Origin: Deltaproteobacteria bacterium RIFCSPLOWO2_02_FULL_57_26
Lineage (GTDB): Bacteria; Desulfobacterota; Binatia; UBA9968
Reading direction: 5' to 3'
NCBI GenBank assembly: GCA_001798455.1
Contig: MGSI01000163.1
Location: forward strand, 3,129 to 13,871
Length of the DNA: 10,743 nucleotides
Below, one piece after another: positions 1 through 6,322 of the stretch. Each line of letters begins with the position of its first letter. The stretch's first letter is position 1. A program made the position numbers and the translations under genes. Under the pieces are notes generated by a model. That model made no database searches, had not been told where the DNA came from, and saw only the letters and a program-made list of their open reading frames with translations.

Positions 1-432
1 GATCTTGCTGTTGCGACCGATGGTCACCGGGCCAAGAATCGTCGCGCCAGCGCCGATGACCACGCAGTCTTCGACCGTCGGATGCCTTTTCTCTTTTTTC
101 AGACTCGTCCCTCCCAGCGTAACGCCCTGATAGATCGTCACATCGTTGGCGATCTCAGCGGTCTCCCCGATCACCACTCCCATGCCGTGATCGATAAAGA
201 AACGCTGGCCGATCTTAGCGCCGGGATGGATCTCGATTCCAGTGAGGAAACGACCGACGTGGCTGACAAAGCGGCCTAAACCCTTGAGCCCTTTGCCCCA
301 GAGGGAATGGGCCACCCGATAAAAGAAAAGCGCGTGGAACCCAGGGTAGGTAAAGATGATCTCCCAGATATTACGCGCCGCCGGGTCACGGTCAAAGACG
401 ACCTGGACATCCTCTTTCAGAATCTTCCACAT
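1..432 (-). CDS. cysE: Serine O-acetyltransferase (partial, C-terminus beyond window)
   Basis: Transfers acetyl from acetyl-CoA to L-serine to give O-acetylserine, the first step of cysteine synthesis in the cytoplasm. The 144 visible codons run to base 1 without a stop, so the C-terminus is missing. The N-terminal helical part (WKILKEDVQVVFDRDPAAR) is followed by left-handed beta-helix hexapeptide repeats: HPGAKIG at about residues 69-75, DHGMGVVIGE at 81-90, YQGVTLGGT at 101-109 and RHPT at 116-119. H82 and H117 match the two histidines of the family active site (from memory, H158 and H193 in E. coli). The short N-terminus indicates the compact SAT class rather than the long E. coli form. 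The ATG at 432 is 20 bases after the cimA stop; only a weak GGAAG lies 13 bases upstream, so translation may depend partly on cimA. Identification is firm. Confidence 0.95.
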   Translation of the reverse strand, partial: MWKILKEDVQVVFDRDPAARNIWEIIFTYPGFHALFFYRVAHSLWGKGLKGLGRFVSHVGRFLTGIEIHPGAKIGQRFFIDHGMGVVIGETAEIANDVTIYQGVTLGGTSLKKEKRHPTVEDCVVIGAGATILGPVTIGRNSKI

Positions 433-452
433 GAGCGGGTGTGAGCTTCCGT

Positions 453-2078
453 CTAAGCTCCAGACACCTCGGCCTTTACGCCTTGCCGCTCAGCGCCTTT
501 TGATCTCGCCTCCTTGGCATCCTTGTAGAGCTTGTAGTCGATGCTGTCCACGACTGCCTGCCAGCTCGCCTCGATGACGTTATGCGAGACCCCGACGGTT
601 CCCCACTGCTCCTTCTTGTCTCCCGACTCGATCAACACGCGCACCGAAGCGGCGGTTCCCTCCCCCGAGGACAGGACCCGGACCTTGTAATCCAGGAGCT
701 CCACCTCCTTGAGCGATGGATAGAATTTAGTCAAGGCCTTGCGCAGTGCCATATCCAGCGCGTTGACCGGGCCGTTGCCCATGGCGGCCGCGTGCTCCAG
801 GACTCCGTCCACCTCCACCATGATCGTGGCCTCGGAGATCGGCGGCTCGTTTTCCTTTCGCTTTTCATCGATGACCCGAAATCCGACCAGCCGGAAATTC
901 TTTTTCCTTCTTCCCAGAGCCTCCTGAATGAGAAGCTCGAAGGAGGCCTCGGCCGCTTCGAACTCGTATCCCTGGCTTTCGAGATCCTTGATGCGGCTGA
1001 GGATCTCCTGCACCGCATGGTCGTCGTTCTTGAGCTCGATGCCGTATTCCTCGGCCTTGTAGACGATGTTGCTCCGTCCCGCCAGATCCGAAACCAGGAC
1101 CCTCTGACGATTGCCGACGAGTTCGGGATCGATGTGCTCGTACGTTTCCCGGTTCTTGAGGATACCCGACACGTGAAGCCCGCCCTTGTGGGCGAAGGCG
1201 CTGTCTCCCACGTAGGGTTGATGCTTGTTGGGCTGGATGTTGGCCAGCTCGTAGAAGTAGTGAGAGACCTCGCGTACCCTCTTGAGCTGCTCGGGATCGA
1301 TGCACTTCTTTCCCATTTTGAGCTGGAGATTGGGAATCAGGGAGCACAGGTTGAGATTGCCGCAGCGTTCGCCGAACCCATTGATCGTTCCCTGAACCTG
1401 ACGCACACCCATCTCCACCGCCGCCATCGTATTGGCCACCGCGAGCTCCCCGTCATTATGACAGTGGATGCCCAGGGGTGTCGTGATCTCGCCCGCAAGG
1501 GCGGTGATGGCGGCGCGGATATCGCTCGGCAGGCGCCCGCCGTTGGTGTCGCACAGGACGATCCAGTCCGCGCCTCCTTCCTGCGCCGCCCTCAGACACT
1601 CAATGGCGTATTCCGGGTTCGAGCGATAGCCGTCAAAGAAATGCTCCGCGTCAAAGATCACCTCGTCCACCCGCGACTTCATATAGGCGACCGAGTCGGT
1701 GATGATCTCGAGATTGGCCTTTTTGCTGATCCGCAGATCATCGCGCACATGGAGGTCCCAGCTCTTCCCCACCAGGGTGATCACCGGGGTATCCGCATCC
1801 AAGAGCACTTTGAGGTTGAGATCCTGCGAGGGTTTGCTCGATGGTCTGCGGGTGGTGCCAAACGCGGCGATCTTGGTCTTCTTGAGCTTGAGTTTTTTGA
1901 CTTGCCGAAAAAAATCCGCATCCCGGGGATTCGAGCCCGGGTAGCCGCCCTCGACATAATCGATCCCGAGCTCGATCAACTTCTCCGTGATCCTGAGCTT
2001 GTCCTGGAGAGTAAAAGAGATATCCTCCGCCTGACAGCCGTCCCGCAGCGTGGTGTCATAGATCAAGACGTCTTTCAT
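453..2078 (-). CDS. cimA: (R)-citramalate synthase
   Basis: Condenses pyruvate with acetyl-CoA to (R)-citramalate, the entry to the threonine-independent isoleucine route. The protein is 541 aa, normal for CimA. An HMG-CoA-lyase-like TIM barrel occupies about residues 3-270, with the catalytic start TLRDG at 10-14, the metal site HCHND at 205-209 and GTINGFGERCGN at 230-241. A linker is followed by a LeuA-type allosteric domain at about 390-515, which usually binds the feedback inhibitor isoleucine. The opening YDTTLRDGCQAE and the FGTTRRP segment at 73-79 are typical of CimA and separate it from LeuA and homocitrate synthase. The ATG overlaps the lysC stop as ATGA (4 bases), indicating translational coupling; GGGGG lies a few bases upstream. 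The C-terminal tail after about residue 520 is charged and probably disordered. Pairing with lysC links two branches of aspartate/isoleucine metabolism. Confidence 0.95.
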   Translation of the reverse strand: MKDVLIYDTTLRDGCQAEDISFTLQDKLRITEKLIELGIDYVEGGYPGSNPRDADFFRQVKKLKLKKTKIAAFGTTRRPSSKPSQDLNLKVLLDADTPVITLVGKSWDLHVRDDLRISKKANLEIITDSVAYMKSRVDEVIFDAEHFFDGYRSNPEYAIECLRAAQEGGADWIVLCDTNGGRLPSDIRAAITALAGEITTPLGIHCHNDGELAVANTMAAVEMGVRQVQGTINGFGERCGNLNLCSLIPNLQLKMGKKCIDPEQLKRVREVSHYFYELANIQPNKHQPYVGDSAFAHKGGLHVSGILKNRETYEHIDPELVGNRQRVLVSDLAGRSNIVYKAEEYGIELKNDDHAVQEILSRIKDLESQGYEFEAAEASFELLIQEALGRRKKNFRLVGFRVIDEKRKENEPPISEATIMVEVDGVLEHAAAMGNGPVNALDMALRKALTKFYPSLKEVELLDYKVRVLSSGEGTAASVRVLIESGDKKEQWGTVGVSHNVIEASWQAVVDSIDYKLYKDAKEARSKGAERQGVKAEVSGA

Positions 2079-2560
2079 AGAACCCCCTGTTTTTCGATAA
2101 ATGCCTCATGCAAGACCCGCACCGCGAGCTCCGCGTATTTTTCGTCGATGACCACAGAAATCTTGATCTCGGACGTCGAGATCATCTCGATGTTGATCCC
2201 CTCGCGCGCGAGGATCTGGAACATTTTCGCCGCCACCCCCGCGTGGGTGCGCATCCCGGCGCCGACGATGGAAACCTTGGCGATGTCAGGATCGACGGTG
2301 ACACCTTTGGCCTGGATGATCGGGGCGATCTTCTGCACGATCGCGATCGCGTTTTTATAATCCGCTTTAGGTACGGTAAAAGTCAAATCGGTGGTGCCGT
2401 CCTCGCTGGCGTTCTGAATGATCATATCCACGACGATATGAGCCTCCGCGATCGACCCAAAGACCTGCGCCGCCAGACCCGGACGGTCAGGGACCTTCAG
2501 GACAGTAATTTTGGCCTCATCTTTGTCATAGGTCACGCCGGAAACCATAACCGAATCCAT
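2075..2560 (-). CDS. Putative in-frame internal product: aspartate kinase beta (regulatory) subunit
   Basis: Inside lysC, the codon for M247 (2560-2558) is preceded by GAGGAGG at 2575-2569 with an 8-base spacer, as good a ribosome site as any in the window. Starting here would give a 161-residue protein made only of the two ACT domains. Bacillus subtilis and Corynebacterium glutamicum LysC are known alpha2-beta2 enzymes whose beta subunit begins at an equivalent internal start of about this position, so the arrangement matches a described class. Caution: GAG GAG GAC also simply encodes Glu-Glu-Asp, so the resemblance could be incidental. The sequence shows the site; production of the short protein is inference. 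Confidence 0.5.
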   Translation of the reverse strand: MDSVMVSGVTYDKDEAKITVLKVPDRPGLAAQVFGSIAEAHIVVDMIIQNASEDGTTDLTFTVPKADYKNAIAIVQKIAPIIQAKGVTVDPDIAKVSIVGAGMRTHAGVAAKMFQILAREGINIEMISTSEIKISVVIDEKYAELAVRVLHEAFIEKQGVL

Positions 2561-3298
2561 ACTTTCGTCCTCCTCAACCAGCCATGTCCCCACGACGTCC
2601 GCAAAGGTCGATCGGACATGGACGGGCACGGAAAATTTCTTGGCGAGCTCCACGGAGCGAATCTGCAGCACCTTGGCGCCCGTGCTCGCCAATTCCAGCA
2701 TTTCCTCGTAAGAAATGCGCGCCAACTTCCGAGCGTTCGGACAGATGCTGGGATCGGTGGTGTAGACCCCTTCTACATCCGTGTAGATCTCGCACGCCCC
2801 CGCCCCGAGCGCCGCAGCCATCGCCACCGCGCTGGTATCCGAGCCCCCGCGACCCAGGGTAGTGATGTTGCCCTGTTCGTCGACCCCCTGAAAGCCAGCC
2901 ACCACTACGATCTCCCCGCTCCGCAGCGCATTGAGAATGCGCGTCGAATCGATGCTCTTGATGCTTGCCCTGCCATAGGCGCTGTCGGTCTCGATCCGCA
3001 CCTGGTGGCCCAAAAAAGACCGCGCCCGCTGGCCCAGATCCTTGATCGCGAGGCTCACAAGCGACGCCGAGACCTGCTCCCCCGAGGCCAACAGCACGTC
3101 GCATTCTCGCTCATCCGGCGACTCGGATACCTGGCGCGCCAACCCCGACAGCCGGTTGGTCTCCCCCGCCATCGCCGAGACCACCACGACGACGTCATTG
3201 CCCGCTTGCTTCGTGGCAACGATTTTTCTGGCCACATGCTTGATCCGTTCGATCGTCCCCACGGATGTCCCGCCATATTTCTGCACGATCAACGCCAT
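2075..3298 (-). CDS. lysC: Aspartate kinase (alpha subunit)
   Basis: Phosphorylates L-aspartate to aspartyl-4-phosphate, the committed step toward lysine, threonine, methionine and diaminopimelate. The protein is 407 aa, the length of the stand-alone LysC class. The amino-acid kinase domain covers about residues 1-245: KYGGTS at 7-12 (nucleotide and substrate site), SGEQVSA at 72-78, GFQG at 135-138, TLGRGGSD at 147-154 and YTDVEGVYTTDP at 172-183. Two ACT-type regulatory domains follow at about 264-330 and 343-405, where lysine and/or threonine feedback is expected. The ATG at 3298 has AGGG nine bases upstream. The gene sits 32 bases after the tsaE stop and overlaps cimA by 4 bases. A strong internal ribosome site before M247 suggests that a separate regulatory subunit is also made (listed separately). 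Confidence 0.96.
   Translation of the reverse strand: MALIVQKYGGTSVGTIERIKHVARKIVATKQAGNDVVVVVSAMAGETNRLSGLARQVSESPDERECDVLLASGEQVSASLVSLAIKDLGQRARSFLGHQVRIETDSAYGRASIKSIDSTRILNALRSGEIVVVAGFQGVDEQGNITTLGRGGSDTSAVAMAAALGAGACEIYTDVEGVYTTDPSICPNARKLARISYEEMLELASTGAKVLQIRSVELAKKFSVPVHVRSTFADVVGTWLVEEDESMDSVMVSGVTYDKDEAKITVLKVPDRPGLAAQVFGSIAEAHIVVDMIIQNASEDGTTDLTFTVPKADYKNAIAIVQKIAPIIQAKGVTVDPDIAKVSIVGAGMRTHAGVAAKMFQILAREGINIEMISTSEIKISVVIDEKYAELAVRVLHEAFIEKQGVL
2569..2575 (-). promoter_or_regulatory. Internal Shine-Dalgarno site within lysC
   Basis: GAGGAGG on the minus strand, 8 bases before an in-frame ATG (2560-2558) at the boundary between the kinase and ACT domains of LysC. It would set the start of a separate beta subunit. 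Confidence 0.5.
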
Positions 3299-3307
3299 CG
3301 CCTTTTT

Positions 3308-3311
3308 CCCT
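3308..3311 (-). promoter_or_regulatory. Ribosome binding site of lysC
   Basis: AGGG on the minus strand, 9 bases before the lysC ATG. Moderate match; it supports the 3298 start. Confidence 0.45.
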
Positions 3312-3321
3312 ACTCCGCCCC

Positions 3322-3344
3322 TTGAACCCTTTAACCCTGGACCC
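3322..3344 (-). repeat. Short G-rich direct repeat at the tsaE/lysC joint
   Basis: Read on the minus strand, three to four units of the form GGGTYCAA or GGGTTAAA follow each other with a period of 7 to 8 bases. The repeat spans the tsaE stop codon (TAA, 3333-3331) and encodes the last few residues of TsaE (VQG). It fills most of the 32-base gap before lysC. It differs in sequence from the AT-rich arrays elsewhere in the operon but shares their style: very short, degenerate units confined to gene joints. Confidence 0.5.
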
Positions 3345-3852
3345 GCTCTCTTAAGCTCCGCACGATCTCGTCATACCTGTTTCCGTAAGCGGTGAAAGTG
3401 AGCCTCCGCCGGTGGGCGTCTGCGTAAGCGAACCGCACGTGCAGGTATTCATCGATCTCCTCCGGGGAAAGATGTTCGAACCACTCGATCACACTCACAC
3501 CGTCGGAGAAGAGATACTCTCGGAGATTGAGCTCCTCCATCTCTTTCGAACTCCCGATGCGGTAGAGATCGATATGATAGATCGGCACCCGCCCCTCGTA
3601 CTCGTTGATCAGCGTAAAAGAGGGGCTACGGATCCAAGCTTCTCGGCTCACCTCCAAACCCTCGGCCAACCCTCGCACAAAACAGGTCTTGCCGCTGCCG
3701 AGCTCTCCCGTAAGACCAATAACTTCCCCTCCTTTAAGCAATTGCCCTAACTTTGTTCCCCACTTCCGAGTTTCAGCGGCAGAACGAGAGACAACACTAA
3801 AAAAGTTTTTAGTTTTGAGTTTTGAGTTTTGAGTTATAGGATTCGTTCTCAT
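3331..3852 (-). CDS. tsaE: tRNA threonylcarbamoyladenosine biosynthesis ATPase TsaE
   Basis: P-loop ATPase that works with TsaB, TsaC and TsaD to place N6-threonylcarbamoyl on A37 of ANN-decoding tRNAs. The protein is 173 aa. Walker A GELGSGKT is at residues 49-56, SPSFTLINEY at 76-85, HIDLYR at 93-98 and IEW at 122-124, all in family order. Walker A lies about ten residues later than in typical TsaE, because residues 6-16 (ITQNSKLKTKN) are encoded by a 7-base tandem array. I see no other ATG, GTG or TTG in frame between M1 and the conserved core, so the ATG at 3852 appears to be the real start even though it has no Shine-Dalgarno sequence and lies in the loop of an inverted array. The gene starts 14 bases after the nnr stop. 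Its last residues are encoded by another short repeat. Function is certain; the N-terminus is unusual. Confidence 0.93.
   Translation of the reverse strand: MRTNPITQNSKLKTKNFFSVVSRSAAETRKWGTKLGQLLKGGEVIGLTGELGSGKTCFVRGLAEGLEVSREAWIRSPSFTLINEYEGRVPIYHIDLYRIGSSKEMEELNLREYLFSDGVSVIEWFEHLSPEEIDEYLHVRFAYADAHRRRLTFTAYGNRYDEIVRSLRERVQG
3804..3838. repeat. Heptamer tandem array, right-hand arm inside tsaE 5' end
   Basis: Five consecutive 7-base units on the plus strand: AGTTTTT, then AGTTTTG three times, then AGTTATA. It lies wholly inside the tsaE reading frame and encodes residues 6-16. It is the inverted partner of the array at 3854-3874. Confidence 0.85.
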
Positions 3853-3853
3853 A

Positions 3854-3874
3854 CAAAACTAAAAATTCAAAACT
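3854..3874. repeat. Heptamer tandem array, inverted arm at nnr 3' end
   Basis: Three 7-base units on the plus strand, CAAAACT, AAAAATT and CAAAACT, the reverse complement of the units at 3804-3838. The nnr stop codon (TGA, 3869-3867) is part of the array. Together the arms leave a 15-base loop (3839-3853) that contains the tsaE start codon (3852-3850). In the transcript a 14-base stretch (units 3860-3854 and 3867-3861 against 3817-3804) can pair with a single mismatch. Confidence 0.8.
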
Positions 3875-5429
3875 TCTGGCTCCTGCCTGTTGCCAACTGC
3901 TTAATTCCCAGAGGAAGCCCTTCCAGCACATCCGAAGCGATCATGCCGATCTCTCCCCTGGCCTGCGCGACCCGGTCACCCACAAAACCGTGAAGAAACA
4001 CGCCCAGCTTCAGCGCGTCCTCAATCTTCAGACCCTGGGCGAGCAGTCCCGCCAGGACACCGGCGAGCACGTCACCCATCCCTCCACTCGCCATTCCCGG
4101 ATTGCCGGTGGGATTGATAAAAACTTCCCCCATCGGTGTGGCGATCAGGGTTCTCGCCCCCTTGAGCACGAGATAGCAGCGGCATTCCCGCGCAAAGGAG
4201 CGCGCCACTCCAACGCGGTCCTGGTGGACTGCCGCGGTACCGGCTCCCAAGAGCCGGGCCATCTCTCCCGGATGGGGAGTAAGCACCGGCGGGGTCCTGG
4301 CACCCCGCAGTCGCTCTAGCTCGGCCGCCAGATTGTTAAGCCCGTCCGCATCGATAACCCAGGGGATATCCAGATTTCTCAAAAGCCACCTGAGCGTGCT
4401 GCGGGCTGAATCCTTGACCCCTATTCCGGGGCCGAACAGAAAGGCGCTTTTTTTTTCCAATAGAGAACGCCAGTCTTGATCGTCTAGAGGCTCCGGCTCC
4501 TCCTGACCGTCGTCTCGCAGAGGCTCGGTCATTACCTCGACCATAGAGCTGGCAAAGATGTTGTTGAGCGAACGCGGCGCCGCCAGCGTCACGAGTCCCG
4601 CCCCGACGCGCATCGCCGCCCGGCAGGCCAGGATGGCCGCGCCGGTCTTTCCGCGGGAGCCCGCCATGACCAGGAGGTGGCCGTAGGTCCCCTTATGCGT
4701 ATCCGGCTCCCTCTCGGGTATTAGGCGGCGGATCTCCGGCTGCTCCAATAGCTCGGTTTGAGGCCGGACCCGCTCGACCGCCTTGGCGTGGATGCCAATG
4801 TCGACCGCCTCAAGCCGGCCCACAAAGGAGAGCCCAGGATAGATGACCTCTCCCAGCTTAGGAAAACCCAGGGCAACGGTCAGGCTCGCCTTGATCGTTG
4901 CGCCGAGTGATCTGCCCCGGTCAGAATCCAATCCCGACGGGAGGTCAACCGCTACGATGGGGAGGCCCGATCCGTTCATCATCTTGATAGCCTCGGCATA
5001 AATCCCGCGCACCTCCTCCTTCAGCCCAGTCCCCAGAATGGCGTCGACCAGGAGCCCTTTACCCTTGAGCCGCTCCTGGACCGGCACAAGCGACCCGTCC
5101 GCCTCGAAGACCCTGCCCTTGCGCTTTCGATAGGCGCGCAGATTCTCAGCCGCGTCTCGGGACAGATCTTCGCCTCGTCCCAGCAGAACGACCTCGCACG
5201 GTATCTTTTTGGCCTTAAGGTGCCGCGCGACCACCAGCCCGTCGCCGCCATTGTTGCCCTTGCCGGCAACCACCAGGACACCGCGCCGGGCCGCCCTCCC
5301 AAATGAGCCCATCAGAGCTTCGGCCACCGCAATTCCCGCGCGTTCCATCAGAATCAGGCTGGGGACACCATACTCTTGGATCGTAAGTCGATCCATTTCG
5401 CGCATCTCTTGAGCTGTAACCGCAATCAT
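3867..5429 (-). CDS. nnr: Bifunctional NAD(P)HX epimerase / ADP-dependent NAD(P)HX dehydratase
   Basis: Repairs hydrated NADH and NADPH: the N-terminal half interconverts the R and S hydrates, and the C-terminal half dehydrates the S form using ADP (ATP in some organisms). The protein is 520 aa, the usual length of the fused enzyme. Epimerase (YjeF-N) domain, about residues 1-215: GKGNNGGDGLVVARHL at 57-72, VDAILGTG at 128-135 and VDLPSGLDSDRG at 161-172. Ribokinase-like dehydratase domain, about 235-505: HKGTYGHLLVMAGS at 245-258, DADGLNNL at 360-367, TPHPGEM at 384-390 and GNPGMASGGMGDVLAG at 442-457. Both halves look intact. The ATG at 5429 follows a palindromic 9-base array by one base and shows no Shine-Dalgarno sequence. 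The C-terminal residues QKF and the stop fall in a 7-base array. Next to tsaE, as in many bacteria. Confidence 0.96.
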   Translation of the reverse strand: MIAVTAQEMREMDRLTIQEYGVPSLILMERAGIAVAEALMGSFGRAARRGVLVVAGKGNNGGDGLVVARHLKAKKIPCEVVLLGRGEDLSRDAAENLRAYRKRKGRVFEADGSLVPVQERLKGKGLLVDAILGTGLKEEVRGIYAEAIKMMNGSGLPIVAVDLPSGLDSDRGRSLGATIKASLTVALGFPKLGEVIYPGLSFVGRLEAVDIGIHAKAVERVRPQTELLEQPEIRRLIPEREPDTHKGTYGHLLVMAGSRGKTGAAILACRAAMRVGAGLVTLAAPRSLNNIFASSMVEVMTEPLRDDGQEEPEPLDDQDWRSLLEKKSAFLFGPGIGVKDSARSTLRWLLRNLDIPWVIDADGLNNLAAELERLRGARTPPVLTPHPGEMARLLGAGTAAVHQDRVGVARSFARECRCYLVLKGARTLIATPMGEVFINPTGNPGMASGGMGDVLAGVLAGLLAQGLKIEDALKLGVFLHGFVGDRVAQARGEIGMIASDVLEGLPLGIKQLATGRSQKF

Positions 5430-5430
5430 A

Positions 5431-5501
5431 CGTTAAAGCCGCTTAAGACGTTCAAGTCTTTCAACGATTTGAACCATTTGAACGTTTTGAACTTTTGAAC
5501 C
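5431..5501. repeat. Palindromic nonamer array, copy A (pdxJ/nnr spacer)
   Basis: Almost the whole 74-base spacer is made of eight degenerate 9-base units (one of 8). On the plus strand the first four are of the form CGTTCAAGN (5431-5466) and the last four of the form ATTTGAACN (5467-5501). The units flip orientation in the middle, so the element is an imperfect palindrome with four units per arm; for example CGTTCAAGT at 5449-5457 pairs with ATTTGAACG at 5476-5484 in 8 of 9 positions. It ends one base before the nnr start codon and is much more AT-rich than the flanking genes. About 70% of positions match copy B at 6252-6315 in a hand alignment. Confidence 0.8.
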
Positions 5502-5503
5502 TT

Positions 5504-6223
5504 CTACTCCCGTGCCGTCCTCAGGATTTGTTTCATTTCGCCGACCGCCCGCTCCATCCCCACCATAACGGCCCGGGCAACGATGCTATGACCGATGTTG
5601 AGCTCTACGATCTCGGGAATGCGGGCGATGGGCAGGACATTCTGATAGTTAAGACCATGCCCTCCATGCACTTCAAGTCCCAGACGGTGAGCTAGGGCCG
5701 CTGCGGCAGCGACCTGTTCGAGCTCGCGGGTCTTATCGCCGGAGGCGTCGCAGTAGCGGCCCGTATGGATCTCCACCCCATGGGCGCCGGCCTCCCGGCT
5801 CGCTTCGATCTGGCTTCTCTCTGGATCGATGAAGAGGCTGACCCGAATCCCGTGCGCTTGAAACCGCTTCACGGCTTCCTTGATCCGGGCCCGATGGGCA
5901 ACGACATCCAGGCCACCCTCGGTCGTTAGCTCCTCGCGCCGCTCGGGTACGAAACAGGCGTCGTCGGGGCGAAAACGCTCCGCCAGTCGCACCATCTCCT
6001 CGGTCACCGCCATCTCGAGGTTGAGCTTGGTTCTAACCCGTTCGCGCAGGAGTTCGACGTCCCGTTCCTGAATATGACGGCGGTCCTCTCTCAGGTGGAC
6101 GGTAATCCCATCGGCTCCTCCCCTTTCCGCCAACAAAGCCGCTTGCACCGGATCCGGTGTATCGATCCTGCGTGCCTGGCGCAGGGTCGCCACATGATCT
6201 ACGTTGACACCTAAGCGAATCAC
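5504..6223 (-). CDS. pdxJ: Pyridoxine 5'-phosphate synthase
   Basis: Closes the pyridine ring of vitamin B6 from 1-deoxy-D-xylulose-5-phosphate and 3-amino-2-oxopropyl phosphate (the DXP-dependent route). The protein is 239 aa, a TIM barrel of normal length. Landmarks: LGVNVDHVATLRQAR at 4-18, GADGITVHLREDRRHI at 36-51 with H43 and R45, NLEMAVTEEM at 68-77 with E70, TTEGGLDV at 100-107, EIHTGRY at 151-157, GGHGLNYQNV at 187-196 with H189, and ELNIGHSIVARAV at 207-219. H43, E70 and H189 correspond to the catalytic His, Glu and His of E. coli PdxJ. The start is a GTG (6223-6221); no in-frame alternative gives a better alignment, and no Shine-Dalgarno sequence is visible. The gene is flanked on both sides by related palindromic nonamer arrays, and acpS, its usual neighbour in related clusters, is absent. 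Confidence 0.96.
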   Translation of the reverse strand: MIRLGVNVDHVATLRQARRIDTPDPVQAALLAERGGADGITVHLREDRRHIQERDVELLRERVRTKLNLEMAVTEEMVRLAERFRPDDACFVPERREELTTEGGLDVVAHRARIKEAVKRFQAHGIRVSLFIDPERSQIEASREAGAHGVEIHTGRYCDASGDKTRELEQVAAAAALAHRLGLEVHGGHGLNYQNVLPIARIPEIVELNIGHSIVARAVMVGMERAVGEMKQILRTARE

Positions 6224-6251
6224 GGTTAAGCCGTTGTCTGTTAAAAGATCT

Positions 6252-6315
6252 GTTCAAGACGCTTAAAAACGTTCAACACGTTGAACGACTTGAACCTTTT
6301 GAACGGTTTGAACGC
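6252..6315. repeat. Palindromic nonamer array, copy B (glmM/pdxJ spacer)
   Basis: Seven degenerate units with a 9-base period (one of 10) fill two thirds of the 99-base spacer. On the plus strand the units at 6252-6279 are of the GTTCAANNN type and those at 6280-6315 of the NTTGAACNN type. At the flip, 6271-6286 reads GTTCAACACGTTGAAC, a 6-base inverted repeat around a 4-base centre. The outer units GTTCAAGAC (6252-6260) and TTTGAACGG (6298-6306) can extend the hairpin imperfectly. Closely resembles copy A at 5431-5501 in composition, unit length, orientation and position in a gene joint. Confidence 0.8.
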
Positions 6316-6322
6316 CTACAAC

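Noticed and set aside
582..2360. Long plus-strand open frame of 592 codons opposite cimA and the end of lysC
   Set aside because: It mirrors cimA and lysC, shows no recognisable domain, and arises from the strong third-position GC bias of the real minus-strand genes.
2108..3325. Plus-strand open frame of 405 codons opposite lysC
   Set aside because: Shadow of lysC; His/Arg/Asp-rich composition without motifs, typical of antisense frames.
6271..6286. LexA/SOS-type operator at the near-palindrome GTTCAACACGTTGAAC
   Set aside because: The half-sites face the opposite way from the GAAC-N4-GTTC box, and the palindrome is just the flip point of the nonamer array.
5431..6315. CRISPR array
   Set aside because: Units are only 9 bases with no spacers, and no cas genes are present.
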